Shown here in pieces: positions 37,603-46,441 of a DNA stretch of 64,000 nucleotides. The notes under the pieces were generated by a model. The model was not told the origin of the DNA and made no database searches. It saw only the letters and a list, made by a program, of their open reading frames with translations. The DNA is taken from the NCBI RefSeq assembly GCF_000960995.1, contig NZ_CP009434.1, positions 1,736,001-1,800,000 of the forward strand, read 5' to 3'. A program made the position numbers and the translations under genes. Each line of letters starts with the position of its first letter. Position 1 is the stretch's first letter. Origin of the DNA: Burkholderia glumae LMG 2196 = ATCC 33617 (GTDB taxonomy: Bacteria > Pseudomonadota > Gammaproteobacteria > Burkholderiales > Burkholderiaceae).

Positions 37603-39726
37603 TCAGGTCGACGGCGGCAGGGCGATGCGCAGATCCGTGGCAGGCGGCGGCGTGTCCTGCGGCTTGTAGCTCGGGTCCTGATGAGCCCGCACCGTTTCCA
37701 CGGCCTTCCATGCCGTCTCGTAGACCGAGTCGCCGTAATGGACCTGCTGGACCACCAACTGGCCGTCGGCATCCGTGAGTTCGGTCGGATGGCCGTCGGC
37801 GTCGAACTTGTAGAGCTGCATGGCCAGCGTCTCGCGCTTGGGATACAGCTGCGAGGCCGAGATCGGCACCGCGCAGCCGCCGAAGCCGCCGCACTTGTTG
37901 TCGGCCGGCGCGCTGTAAAACGTCGGTGCGCCGCAACCGCCGCCGACTTCGGCACCGGTGAGCTGCACGTTCGACGACGAGCAGTTGCCGCCGCCCTGGG
38001 TCGACTGGACGAAGCCGCAGCCGCCTTGCGTCGCGCAGAGATTGGAGCCCTTGCAGCTGTGATAGGTGGCCTGCGCCGCGCAGTCGGCGCCGCCCGAGCC
38101 GTCCAGCGACAGCGACTGGCAGGCGTGGTTCAGGACGCGCGCCGCGCCGTCCTGCCCGCCCGCGGAGGCTTCGGTCGCCGCGCGCAGGGTGGGCGTCTCG
38201 CCGTAGACCGCCCAGAACAGCGCGATGCGATCGCCCGAGCCGACCATCGACGGGAACGGGAATTCGACCGAGGGATCGGACCAGGACTTCGACAGCACCG
38301 TGGTGATGCCGGCGAGCGCGCCCTGGGCGACGTTGTCCAGCACGGTGGCCGGGGTGTTGCGCTTCAGCGCGTTCAGCGCGTCGGCCACCTGCTGCGGCTT
38401 CGGAATGTTGGCGGGCGCCTTGGACGCGTCGTAGTCGGCGGTCGTCAGCATCTCGGCCGTCCATTGCTTGCCCGCGGCATGCCATTGCCGCCAGGTCGTC
38501 AGGTTGCCGATCCATTGCTCGGCAATCCGGGCGAAGCGGTCGTAGTGCGGAATCTTGCCGTTGTCCACGCGGGCGATCGCGTCGTCGCTGTCGGGCAGCT
38601 TCGCGCCCACATCGTCATAGGACGGATAGTCCGTGGCGAGTGCGGTCGCATCGGGCTGGAACTGATCGAGCACCACGTTGGCCGCGAGCAGCGCAAGCGG
38701 GCGGGCCAGCGCCACGCCGCGCTGGCGCGCGGTCTCGTGGACCATGGCGAGATACGCCTTGATCGTGACCTCGCTGATGCCGCCTTCGCCCTGGTCGCAG
38801 ATCGCCAGGACCATCTCGATGGCCTGCAGCTGAGCCTGCAGCGCGGAGGCCGCGCCGATCTGCGACGGCATCTTCGGATACTCGGCCATCGGGTGCGTAC
38901 CCGCCTTGCTGTTGAAGAGGTCGCGCTGGCCGGCGAACATCTTTTCCCAGAGCGTCGAGCCGTCGGTGTACTGGATGGTCGTGTACTGGAGCAGGCAGTA
39001 GTACATCCAGCTGATCGTGCCGAACATCGGCAGGTCGGTTTCGGTATTGCCCGCCTTCCAGCCGTCGAACGGCGCCTCGGGGAAGTACGGGTACTTGCGC
39101 GTGCCCGCCGGCTTGAGCTGAGCCCGCGCGAGCTCGTCGTTCTGCTCGATGATCATGAACAGCTGGAGCTGGCTCGGCGTCAGGTCCGCGAGCGTGATGC
39201 CCGTCTCCGGCAGCGGCATATCCAGGTCCGTCAGGTCGATGATGTGCGGAATGACGGTCTGGCCCGGGCCGTAGCAGGTCCAGTTGTAGAGCTTGTCCTG
39301 CAGCGCCGGGCTGTTGAAGTCGGGTGCCAGGCCGAGCGTGGCGCACAGGTTCGACGCCATCTGCAGATGCAGCATTTCGTCGATGAACACCGAGAAGACC
39401 GTGTTGTAGGCCGACTGGTTGGCGATCGCGACGTCGTTGTCCTTGTCGCTCTGCTTCGGGTCCCGGTCCGGCACGCGCGCGATCGAGCGGCCCGGCCAGA
39501 CGCGTCCCTTGTAGTAGTCGACATCCTGCGCGTTGATGGCGTGCGTGCCCTGGATCGACTTCATCGCGCTCATGTAGAGCGGAATGGTGAACAGTTCGAC
39601 GTTCACCGCCGCCTGCAACAAGGCGCGTACCGCGGAGGCATCGGACAGGAAGTACTTGGGATCGCGAGCAGGGATCCGGGACGGATTCTCGGGAATCTTG
39701 CCGAGCATCGCTGAAGACGTGGTCAT
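37603..39726 (-). CDS. Ferritin-like protein with Cys-rich C-terminal segment, putative MNIO substrate
   Basis: A 707-residue protein. The N-terminal part resembles the ferritin-like domain of VioB/RebD-type proteins (NVELFTIPLYMSAM; FIDEMLHLQMASN with E and H ligand candidates; EQNDELARAQ). The C-terminal part changes to a Gly/Ser/Cys-rich stretch with nine Cys at about residues 536, 549, 558, 564, 570, 582, 598, 612 and 618 (37873-38121), including CKGSNLCATQGGC, similar in style to Cys motifs of peptides modified by MNIO enzymes. A short ordered tail follows. No signal peptide. First gene of the precursor-MNIO-DUF2063 operon; GAGG precedes ATG 39726. Large size is unusual for a RiPP-type substrate. 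Confidence 0.8.
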   Translation of the reverse strand: MTTSSAMLGKIPENPSRIPARDPKYFLSDASAVRALLQAAVNVELFTIPLYMSAMKSIQGTHAINAQDVDYYKGRVWPGRSIARVPDRDPKQSDKDNDVAIANQSAYNTVFSVFIDEMLHLQMASNLCATLGLAPDFNSPALQDKLYNWTCYGPGQTVIPHIIDLTDLDMPLPETGITLADLTPSQLQLFMIIEQNDELARAQLKPAGTRKYPYFPEAPFDGWKAGNTETDLPMFGTISWMYYCLLQYTTIQYTDGSTLWEKMFAGQRDLFNSKAGTHPMAEYPKMPSQIGAASALQAQLQAIEMVLAICDQGEGGISEVTIKAYLAMVHETARQRGVALARPLALLAANVVLDQFQPDATALATDYPSYDDVGAKLPDSDDAIARVDNGKIPHYDRFARIAEQWIGNLTTWRQWHAAGKQWTAEMLTTADYDASKAPANIPKPQQVADALNALKRNTPATVLDNVAQGALAGITTVLSKSWSDPSVEFPFPSMVGSGDRIALFWAVYGETPTLRAATEASAGGQDGAARVLNHACQSLSLDGSGGADCAAQATYHSCKGSNLCATQGGCGFVQSTQGGGNCSSSNVQLTGAEVGGGCGAPTFYSAPADNKCGGFGGCAVPISASQLYPKRETLAMQLYKFDADGHPTELTDADGQLVVQQVHYGDSVYETAWKAVETVRAHQDPSYKPQDTPPPATDLRIALPPST

Positions 39727-40378
39727 AAATACCTCGGTAGGGATTTTCCACCTCTACCCGGGCGGGCATGGTGGTTTGATTTTTTTGCATTCCCAAGGCG
39801 CGTGAGCCAGAGCGCCATGGCGGATATCGGCAATTCGTGCGGCCCCGCGAATTGAAACACCCGGACATTACTGGTGTGTTACTGCGATTGGCGGCCGCGG
39901 ATTGCGATCATGCCAATGGCGGCCATCAGCCTACCGCAGAAAATATCCCGCGTGAATAAATTTTCTCGCAAGCGTTTGCGAAAGCGATTGGGTAATAATT
40001 GACCCGGCCCGTTATTTTTTATTTGATGCACTGCCGCGTGATTTGCAGTCTGCTTCCAGGCCGCCAGCCGCCGCGGCCCGGTTTCGGGATTTTCCCGATA
40101 CCCGTTGCGAAAAACGAATGGCAGGTCGCGCTGCTTGATTCCGCTGCTTGATTCCATTGACCAGGCATTGCGCCCGAAATAAGCGCACGCATGCCATTCG
40201 ACCCGCCAATATGCATGTCGGAGATAAATGCCGTCGATGAAACGGCAGCCGCTCGCAATCGGATCGTATTGCCGCTCGGCGCGATTCACGAGATTGTCAT
40301 CCGGCACTGCTTGAATGAGCGCGCATCGACGAGGAGCGACCGAGGTCGCTCCTTTTTTCTTCATTCCGAGGAACGCCC
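39727..40378 (+). other. 652-base intergenic region, relatively A+T-rich
   Basis: Separates the divergent MNIO operon and the DUF2252 gene. Its middle (about 39880-40300) is visibly richer in A and T than the surroundings. It holds both promoters and an intrinsic terminator facing rightwards at 40333-40358. Open frames inside are short and not gene-like. Confidence 0.55.
40333..40358 (+). terminator. Intrinsic terminator in the leader of the DUF2252 gene
   Basis: GGAGCGAC-CGAG-GTCGCTCC forms a perfect 8-bp stem with a tetraloop, directly followed by TTTTTTC. It ends only about 20 bases before ATG 40379, and no plus-strand gene lies upstream for over 4 kb, so it is either a transcription attenuator or the end of a small RNA. 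Confidence 0.88.
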
Positions 40379-41743
40379 ATGAAAACACCCTGGATGGCCG
40401 TGGCCGCCGCCTGCCTGATCGCCGTCGCCCCGGTGCGGGCGCAAAGCTCGCGCACCAGCTGGGTGGTGAGCCAGATCTACGACTACAACCATCCGTTCGC
40501 GGCCACCGACAGCACCGATCTGGCGACCAAGATGTCGGCCATGGCGGCCGATTCGTTCGCGTTTTTCCGCGGCACCGCGCATCTGTTCTATCAGGACATG
40601 CGCACGCTGCCGGCCTCGAACTACACCACCTCGCAGACCGGCCACACCTGGATCGGCGGCGACGCTCACCTCGGCAACTTCGGCGCCTGGCAAGACAGCA
40701 GCGGCAACACGGTGTTCGGCGTCGACGACTTCGACGAGGGCTACCTCGGCCAGTACGTCTGGGATCTGCGGCGCCTGGCGACCAGCATGGTGCTGGCCGG
40801 CCGCGCCAACGGCATCGCCGACAGCGACATCGCCGCCGCCATCAAGACCATGGTCGGCGCCTATGTCGGTGAGATGGGGGACTTCAAGGGCAGCAGCGGC
40901 GAACTGAGCTTCCAGCTCAAGAGCGGCAATACCTCGGGCGTGGTGCAGTCGACGATCGGCGACGCCAAGGGCGACAGCCGCTCGAGCCTGCTTGCCAAGT
41001 ACACGCAGGTGAGCGGCGGCGCGCGCAGCTTCCGGACCATCGCCGGTAGCCTGGTGCCGGTGGACGGCACGACCTACGCCAATCTCTCGGCGGCGATGAG
41101 CAGCTACCTCAGCAGCATCGGCTCGTCGAAGCAGTATCCGGCCAGCTACTACAAGGTGAAGGACATCCGCCAGAAGCTCGGCTCGGGCGTGGGCAGCCTC
41201 GGCAGGCTGCGCTACTACCTGCTGATCGAGGGGCCGTCCTCGTCCAGCTCCGACGACGTGATCCTCGAGGCGAAGCAGGAGACGGCGAGCGCGGTGGCCG
41301 TGGCCAGCGGCAACGGGCAGGCGCTCGTCTCCGCCGACGCCGGCAACGATGCCGCGCGCGCGGCGCTGACCAACAAGGCGCAGACGCTGAACGCCGACGT
41401 GCTGGCGGGCTATGCCACGGTCAACGGCGTGAATTACTACCTCCACGAGAAGTCCCCGTACCAGGAGGACTTCGACTACACGAAGCTGACCAGCGCGGGC
41501 AAGCTCAACACGGCGGCCGCCTATCTCGGGCAGGCGCTGGCCTCGGCGCACGCGATCTCCGATCAGGACTACGACAGCGCGATCGTGAGCTACAGCATCG
41601 ACAAGCAGGTGAGCGAGGCCGTCACGAGCACGAGCGGGTTGCAGACCGAGATCTCGAACTTCGCGTTCCGCTATGCGGCGCAGGTGAACCTGGACTGGCA
41701 ATCGTTCGTCGGCGCCTATCGGGCCGGCACGCCGCTGTATTGA
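40379..41743 (+). CDS. Secreted DUF2252 protein (kinase-like fold)
   Basis: A 454-residue DUF2252 protein with a signal peptide (MKTPWMAVAAACLIAVAPVRA, cleavage near residue 21). FFRGTAHLFYQD, IGGDAHLGNFGAW and GVDDFDEGYLG are the family core; the D-x-H-x-x-N and D-F-D arrangement recalls the catalytic and metal motifs of aminoglycoside-kinase-like proteins. An exported kinase-like protein is unusual because ATP is scarce outside the cytoplasm; the function is not known. GAGG lies upstream of ATG 40379, just after the leader terminator. Confidence 0.88.
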   Translation: MKTPWMAVAAACLIAVAPVRAQSSRTSWVVSQIYDYNHPFAATDSTDLATKMSAMAADSFAFFRGTAHLFYQDMRTLPASNYTTSQTGHTWIGGDAHLGNFGAWQDSSGNTVFGVDDFDEGYLGQYVWDLRRLATSMVLAGRANGIADSDIAAAIKTMVGAYVGEMGDFKGSSGELSFQLKSGNTSGVVQSTIGDAKGDSRSSLLAKYTQVSGGARSFRTIAGSLVPVDGTTYANLSAAMSSYLSSIGSSKQYPASYYKVKDIRQKLGSGVGSLGRLRYYLLIEGPSSSSSDDVILEAKQETASAVAVASGNGQALVSADAGNDAARAALTNKAQTLNADVLAGYATVNGVNYYLHEKSPYQEDFDYTKLTSAGKLNTAAAYLGQALASAHAISDQDYDSAIVSYSIDKQVSEAVTSTSGLQTEISNFAFRYAAQVNLDWQSFVGAYRAGTPLY

Positions 41744-41820
41744 AGCCGCGCTTGAAGCGGCAGCGGCGGGCTCGGGCGACTTGCACGCGGGGGGCGGCGC
41801 GGGCCGCTATCGCGCCATCG

Positions 41821-42327
41821 TCACGATGGGGTCGGCACCGTGGCAAGGGGCGTCGAATAGGTCACGATGGTCGGCGCGGGCAGCATCCAGACCGGCACGT
41901 ACGACGTCACCGGCTCGAGTGCGACCGGCATGGCGGGGGCATAGCCGTCACCCGCCAGCGAGGCCGGCGCAAGACTGCCCAGCTGCAGCATCTGGCGCTG
42001 CACCGACGCCATCTGGGCCTGCCAATTCTGCAGGTCGGCGTCCGCTGCCGAGATTTGCTTGAGTGCGGCGGAGGGCGTTTCATGCCATCCGCTCGTCTGA
42101 ATCTCGAAACTGGCACCATCTTTCGGGTCGTTCCAGGCCCAGGTGCGGACCTTCACCGGTCCGGCCGCCGTATAGTCAACCGTGGTGGTGGCTTTGACCG
42201 GCACCGTCCGTCCGTCAAAGCTCACGCGAAGGGGTTGCATGTCGGGCTTTGCCGTTTGCTCGCCGGCAAGTGCAAGCATCGGAACAAGTGCGAGCGCACC
42301 GGCCGCCACGTATGTCATCGCTTTCAT
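41821..42327 (-). CDS. Hypothetical exported protein
   Basis: A 168-residue protein with a clear signal peptide (MKAMTYVAAGALALVPMLALA) and a mature part with repeated Pro/Thr/Val near the C-terminus (PTIVTYSTPLATVPTPS) and a Gln-rich helix (QNWQAQMASVQRQMLQLGS). GGAG precedes ATG 42327. No family recognised; convergent with the DUF2252 gene. Confidence 0.75.
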   Translation of the reverse strand: MKAMTYVAAGALALVPMLALAGEQTAKPDMQPLRVSFDGRTVPVKATTTVDYTAAGPVKVRTWAWNDPKDGASFEIQTSGWHETPSAALKQISAADADLQNWQAQMASVQRQMLQLGSLAPASLAGDGYAPAMPVALEPVTSYVPVWMLPAPTIVTYSTPLATVPTPS

Positions 42328-42570
42328 GATCGATCTCCGACAAAAATGGCTGCTGGGAACCGTTCCAGCAGACGGGCTCGTGAGGAGCCGGTCCCAATAT
42401 CGACGAGCTTGCTTAACCGTGTCTTAAAGCGCCGCGGCCGGCATCATGCGCGGACCAGCGCGCGGTCATCGTCATGGACAATCAACGTGCCGCGCCGGCC
42501 GCGTCTCGGGCGAGCGGCGTGACAGGCGGGCAAACGCGCCGGTCCGGCCGCGGGCGCCCGGACCGCTTGC

Positions 42571-42999
42571 TCAGCCGCCGGATTTCGTCTGTTGCCGTTT
42601 CACGCGCATGCGCCCGGGCGGCTCGAAGTACGTGCCGAACCGGACCAATCCGGCCTTCTTCAGGTGACAGCTCATCTCGAAGCTCACGAGCACGCCGGGA
42701 TCGTCGTTGTCGAGGATCTCGACGTCGATTGACCGGATGCGTGGCTCGTACCTGAGCAGCGTGGCCTCCATCTGCTCCTTGAGCAGGTGGGCGGAGGCGG
42801 GCAAGGCCTTGTAGATGTTCGTCAGGTCCGGCAGCCCGTAGTCGGGCAGGTGCTTCAACGTGCCGGCGCGCGTGTTCAGGATGCGCTGGACGTTCTGCTG
42901 CACGCTCATGCATTCGAGCGTCCGGTCGTCATACGCGGCCAGCGGTTCCCCCCCGATCTGGCCGAGCAGCATGTCGTAGAGAGAGGGGCCCGCCGGCAT
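42571..42999 (-). CDS. tssE: T6SS baseplate protein TssE
   Basis: A 142-residue gp25/lysozyme-like baseplate wedge protein: SLYDMLLGQIGG near the N-terminus, SVQQNVQRILNTRAGTLKHLPDYGLPD in the middle, and E-D-I/E-x-x-L-type region RYEPRIRSIDVEIL. Anchors the sheath in the baseplate. Last gene of the minus-strand T6SS arm, 13 bases after tssH. tssF and tssG, which usually follow tssE, are not found here. Confidence 0.92.
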   Translation of the reverse strand: MPAGPSLYDMLLGQIGGEPLAAYDDRTLECMSVQQNVQRILNTRAGTLKHLPDYGLPDLTNIYKALPASAHLLKEQMEATLLRYEPRIRSIDVEILDNDDPGVLVSFEMSCHLKKAGLVRFGTYFEPPGRMRVKRQQTKSGG

Positions 43000-43012
43000 G
43001 GCTTCGCTCCTG

Positions 43013-45721
43013 TCAGGCGCCGGACGGCTCGCTGGCTGCGGCGTCCACCGGTTCGCCGCGATCGACGAAGTCGATCGTGAGGTTGCCCTCGGCCGAACTC
43101 GACAGCGCGATCTTCGCCGGCGCGAGGCCGCTGGCCATGCGAGTCAGCAACTCGCGCGACACCGTAGGCAGGATGCGCTGGTCGAGGAAGGCGTCGACGC
43201 TGCGTGCGCCGGATTCGCGAGCGAGACACAGCTCGGCCATCGCGCCGATCAGCGACTCGTCGCACCTCAGTTCGACATCGTGCTGACGGCGCAGGCGGCC
43301 TGCAAGCTTGGCGAGCTTCAGGCGCATGATGGAGGCGAGCGCGGATGCGTCCAGCGGCCGGTACACGAGCGTCTGGAAGCGGGCGAGCAGGGCGGGCTGG
43401 AAGTGCGCGACGAGTTGCGGATGAATGGCATCGAGCAGCGCGGCCTGCGCAATCCCGGGATTGTCGGTGATCGCCTCGTCGATCTGCGCGCTGCCGAGAT
43501 TGGACGTCATCAGGATCACGCAGTTGCGGAAGTCGATCTCGCGCCCCTCGCCGTCGCGCATCGTGCCGCGATCGAACACCTGGTAAAAGATGTCCAGCAC
43601 GTCGCGGTGGGCCTTCTCGACCTCGTCGAGCAGCACGACGCTATATGGGCGCTGGCGCACCGCCTCGGTCAGAATCCCGCCACGGCCATATCCGACGTAG
43701 CCCGGCGGCGAGCCTTTCAACTGTGACACCGTATGCGATTCCTGGTACTCCGACATATTGATCGTCGTGAGCGCGGCCTCGCCCCCGAACAGGAGGTCGG
43801 CCAGGGCCAGGGCGGTTTCGGTCTTGCCCACGCCAGAGGGGCCGGCAAGCAGGAACACGCCGAGCGGCGCATGCTCGTTCCTGAGCCCCGCCTTCGCGGT
43901 GCGCAGGCTCTCGGCGAGCGCGGCGAGGGCATCGTCCTGGGCGACCACACGCCTTGCGAGCTGTGCCTCGAGCGCAAGCAGGCCTTGCAGCTCGTCCTCG
44001 ACGAGGTTGCCGACGGGCACGCCCGTCCACTCGGCGACGACGCGCGCGATCGCCTGCGCATCCACATCGGCGAAGATCAGCGGCGTTTTTCCCTGGGCGC
44101 CGGCGAGCGCCTGTCGCGCCTGTGCGAACGAGGCGCCGTCGCGGGCGCACGGCTCGACCTCACGCTGCTCGTGCAATGCCTGAACGAGCCGGAGCTCCGT
44201 GTCATAACGCTGCTGCAGATCGGCCAGGGCAGACTTTGCGCTCGCGAGCGCTGCCTCGAGCGAGGCGCGGCGCGCCTGCGCGTTATCGATGCCTGCGCGT
44301 GCATCGTCTTCCAGCGTCGCATACTCCAGCTCGAGCGCCGACACGGCGGCCCGCGCCCGCTGCAGTTCCGCTGGCGGCGACTCCAGACCCATGCGTACGC
44401 GCGCGGCCGCCGTGTCGATCAGGTCGACTGCCTTGTCGGGTAGCTGCCGTGCGGGAATATAGCGACGCGACAGCCTCACCGCGGCGACGAGCGCCTCGTC
44501 GCGGATGTGGACGCGGTGATGTTGCGCGTAGCGGCTCCTGAGGCCTCGCAGCATCAGGCATGCCGCTTCATCGTCGGGCTCGTCGACCTTGATGATCTGG
44601 AAACGGCGCTCGAGCGCGGCGTCACGCTCGAAGAATTCCTTGTATTCGGACCACGTGGTGGCCGCGATCGTGCGCAGCTCGCCGCGCGCAAGCGCCGGCT
44701 TGAGCAGGTTCGCGGCATCCGCGCCGCCGGCGGCATTGCCCGCGCCGATCAGCGTGTGCGCTTCGTCGATGAAGAGCATGATCGGCACGGGCGAGGCCTG
44801 CACTTCGTCAATGACGTTCTTCAGGCGCTGCTCGAACTCCCCCTTCACGCCGGCGCCGGCCTGCAGCAGGCCCAGGTCGAGCGTCAGGATACGCACCTCG
44901 CGGATCACGTTCGGGACGTTGGCTTGCGCCACGCGCAACGCGAGACCTTCGACGAGCGCGGTTTTGCCCACGCCCGGTTCGCCGACGAGAATCGGATTGT
45001 TCTTGCGCCGGCGCGCGAGCACGTCGACCATCTGCTGGATCTCGCGATCGCGGCCGAAGACGGGATCGATGTCGCCGCGGCGCGCCTTGTCGGTCAGATC
45101 GATCGCGAAGCGCGCAAGCGCGTCGCCCTCGACGGTCCGCCGAGGCGCGGGCGTTCGAGCGCCGTCGCTCGCGGCGGCTGCCGGCCGGACTTCACCAGCC
45201 GCGGCGAGCGCCTCGGCATCCGCTCCAGCTTCCACGCGCTCCGGCTGGCTTTCGCACGACCGATGACCGAGACGCGGTAGCAGCCGCTGGATCTGCGTGC
45301 TGCTGATCGACAGCAGCGGCCAGGCATGCTGCGCGCGCAGCACGTGCGGCGCGTCGGCGATGGCCTGCAGCAAGTGGCCAGACCGGATGGCCTGCTCGTC
45401 GATCTCCGACGTGGCGTGAAGCCACGCGTCGTGAAGCACGGCCGCCAGCTGCGGCGAGAGCGCCGGCTTGCCCCGCAGGAGGCGGGGCTGGCGTTCGATC
45501 GCGGCAATCAACGCGTCCCAGACGGCATCGATGCCGATCCGGTAATGCAGCAGGATCGCCGGAATATCGCCGTCGCCGGCCTCGATCAGTTTCAACAGCC
45601 AGTGCTCAACCGTAATTTCGTCCGAGAGCCTCCCCTGGCAAAGACTGGCGGCCGCCTCGAGCGCCTTCGCGCAGTGCGGGTTGAGTCGGCGCAGCAGATG
45701 GGTCGTATCGCGCAGGGTCAT
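43013..45721 (-). CDS. tssH: T6SS sheath-recycling ATPase ClpV (TssH)
   Basis: A 902-residue AAA+ protein with an N-terminal ClpN-type domain (residues 1-150), first AAA module with Walker A GEPGVGKTALVEG and Walker B LFIDEAHTL, a coiled middle domain, and second module with GPSGVGKTETALAL and VVLLDEVEKA. The divergent N-domain that binds contracted sheath separates ClpV from ClpB. Disassembles TssBC after contraction. Confidence 0.95.
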   Translation of the reverse strand: MTLRDTTHLLRRLNPHCAKALEAAASLCQGRLSDEITVEHWLLKLIEAGDGDIPAILLHYRIGIDAVWDALIAAIERQPRLLRGKPALSPQLAAVLHDAWLHATSEIDEQAIRSGHLLQAIADAPHVLRAQHAWPLLSISSTQIQRLLPRLGHRSCESQPERVEAGADAEALAAAGEVRPAAAASDGARTPAPRRTVEGDALARFAIDLTDKARRGDIDPVFGRDREIQQMVDVLARRRKNNPILVGEPGVGKTALVEGLALRVAQANVPNVIREVRILTLDLGLLQAGAGVKGEFEQRLKNVIDEVQASPVPIMLFIDEAHTLIGAGNAAGGADAANLLKPALARGELRTIAATTWSEYKEFFERDAALERRFQIIKVDEPDDEAACLMLRGLRSRYAQHHRVHIRDEALVAAVRLSRRYIPARQLPDKAVDLIDTAAARVRMGLESPPAELQRARAAVSALELEYATLEDDARAGIDNAQARRASLEAALASAKSALADLQQRYDTELRLVQALHEQREVEPCARDGASFAQARQALAGAQGKTPLIFADVDAQAIARVVAEWTGVPVGNLVEDELQGLLALEAQLARRVVAQDDALAALAESLRTAKAGLRNEHAPLGVFLLAGPSGVGKTETALALADLLFGGEAALTTINMSEYQESHTVSQLKGSPPGYVGYGRGGILTEAVRQRPYSVVLLDEVEKAHRDVLDIFYQVFDRGTMRDGEGREIDFRNCVILMTSNLGSAQIDEAITDNPGIAQAALLDAIHPQLVAHFQPALLARFQTLVYRPLDASALASIMRLKLAKLAGRLRRQHDVELRCDESLIGAMAELCLARESGARSVDAFLDQRILPTVSRELLTRMASGLAPAKIALSSSAEGNLTIDFVDRGEPVDAAASEPSGA

Positions 45722-45858
45722 GACGGAAGCCGGGTCGCAAAAGAGAGCGGGCGACAGTCTGGGCGCCCGCTTCGAGGTGGAAAAAGACTAGCCCGGACCA
45801 CGGGCTGGTAAAGGGACCGGCCGCCGCAGCGCGCCGGTCCCACCACACGGTGCCGCTA

Positions 45859-46344
45859 TCAGGAACGCTCGTTCCAGGTGTCCTTGTGGATGATGTTGCC
45901 GTCCTTGTACGACCAGGTGATCGTCTCGTAGCGCAGTTCGACGTTTTCGAGGTGGTTGTGTTTCTCGTAGTCCGGGTTCTTGATGTCGTACATCACCGGG
46001 TTGACGGCCACGATCTTGACGTTGTCGAGCTTCGTGTTGAAGTACTCCTTCTCCTTGCCCGCGTCGTCGATCTTGTACCACTTGATTTCGACCGACTTCA
46101 ACGTCTGGCCGCTCGTCACGGCCTTGTACAGGTATGGCGTCGACGCGTCCGTTTCCTTCGTGAGCGTAATCGGCTTGTGTACACGCGTACCGGTGAGCTT
46201 GCCCGTGTTGCCGTCGGTCGGGATGTGCACGCCGTGATTGAACGCGACGAGCTCGACGCTGCCTTCTCGGCCCTGAACCGTCACCGAACCCTTGATGTCG
46301 GCACCGCCATCGTCCTTGAGCCACATATAGGCCGGAATTGCCAT
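45859..46344 (-). CDS. hcp: T6SS inner-tube protein Hcp (TssD)
   Basis: A 161-residue Hcp: MAIPAYMWLKDDGGADIKG start, VELVAFNHGVHIPTD, KPITLTKETDASTPYLYKAV, and a C-terminal LRYETITWSYKDGNIIHKD. Forms hexameric rings of the expelled tube. AAGGAG lies nine bases before ATG 46344; the longer frame upstream to 46569 is Arg-rich and not conserved. Stand-alone spacing (97 and 137 bases on either side) suits higher expression. Confidence 0.95.
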   Translation of the reverse strand: MAIPAYMWLKDDGGADIKGSVTVQGREGSVELVAFNHGVHIPTDGNTGKLTGTRVHKPITLTKETDASTPYLYKAVTSGQTLKSVEIKWYKIDDAGKEKEYFNTKLDNVKIVAVNPVMYDIKNPDYEKHNHLENVELRYETITWSYKDGNIIHKDTWNERS

Positions 46345-46441
46345 TGCTTCACTCCTTTTCATGTACTGCGACAACCGCCCGGAGCCAGCCCCCGAGCTTC
46401 GGAATCCCGAAGCGCGCGCTTCGGGGCTAAAGCCTGTTCCT

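Noticed and set aside
40191..40382. 63-codon open frame upstream of the DUF2252 gene
   Set aside because: It runs through the terminator hairpin and its T-run and overlaps the DUF2252 start; no ribosome site or family.
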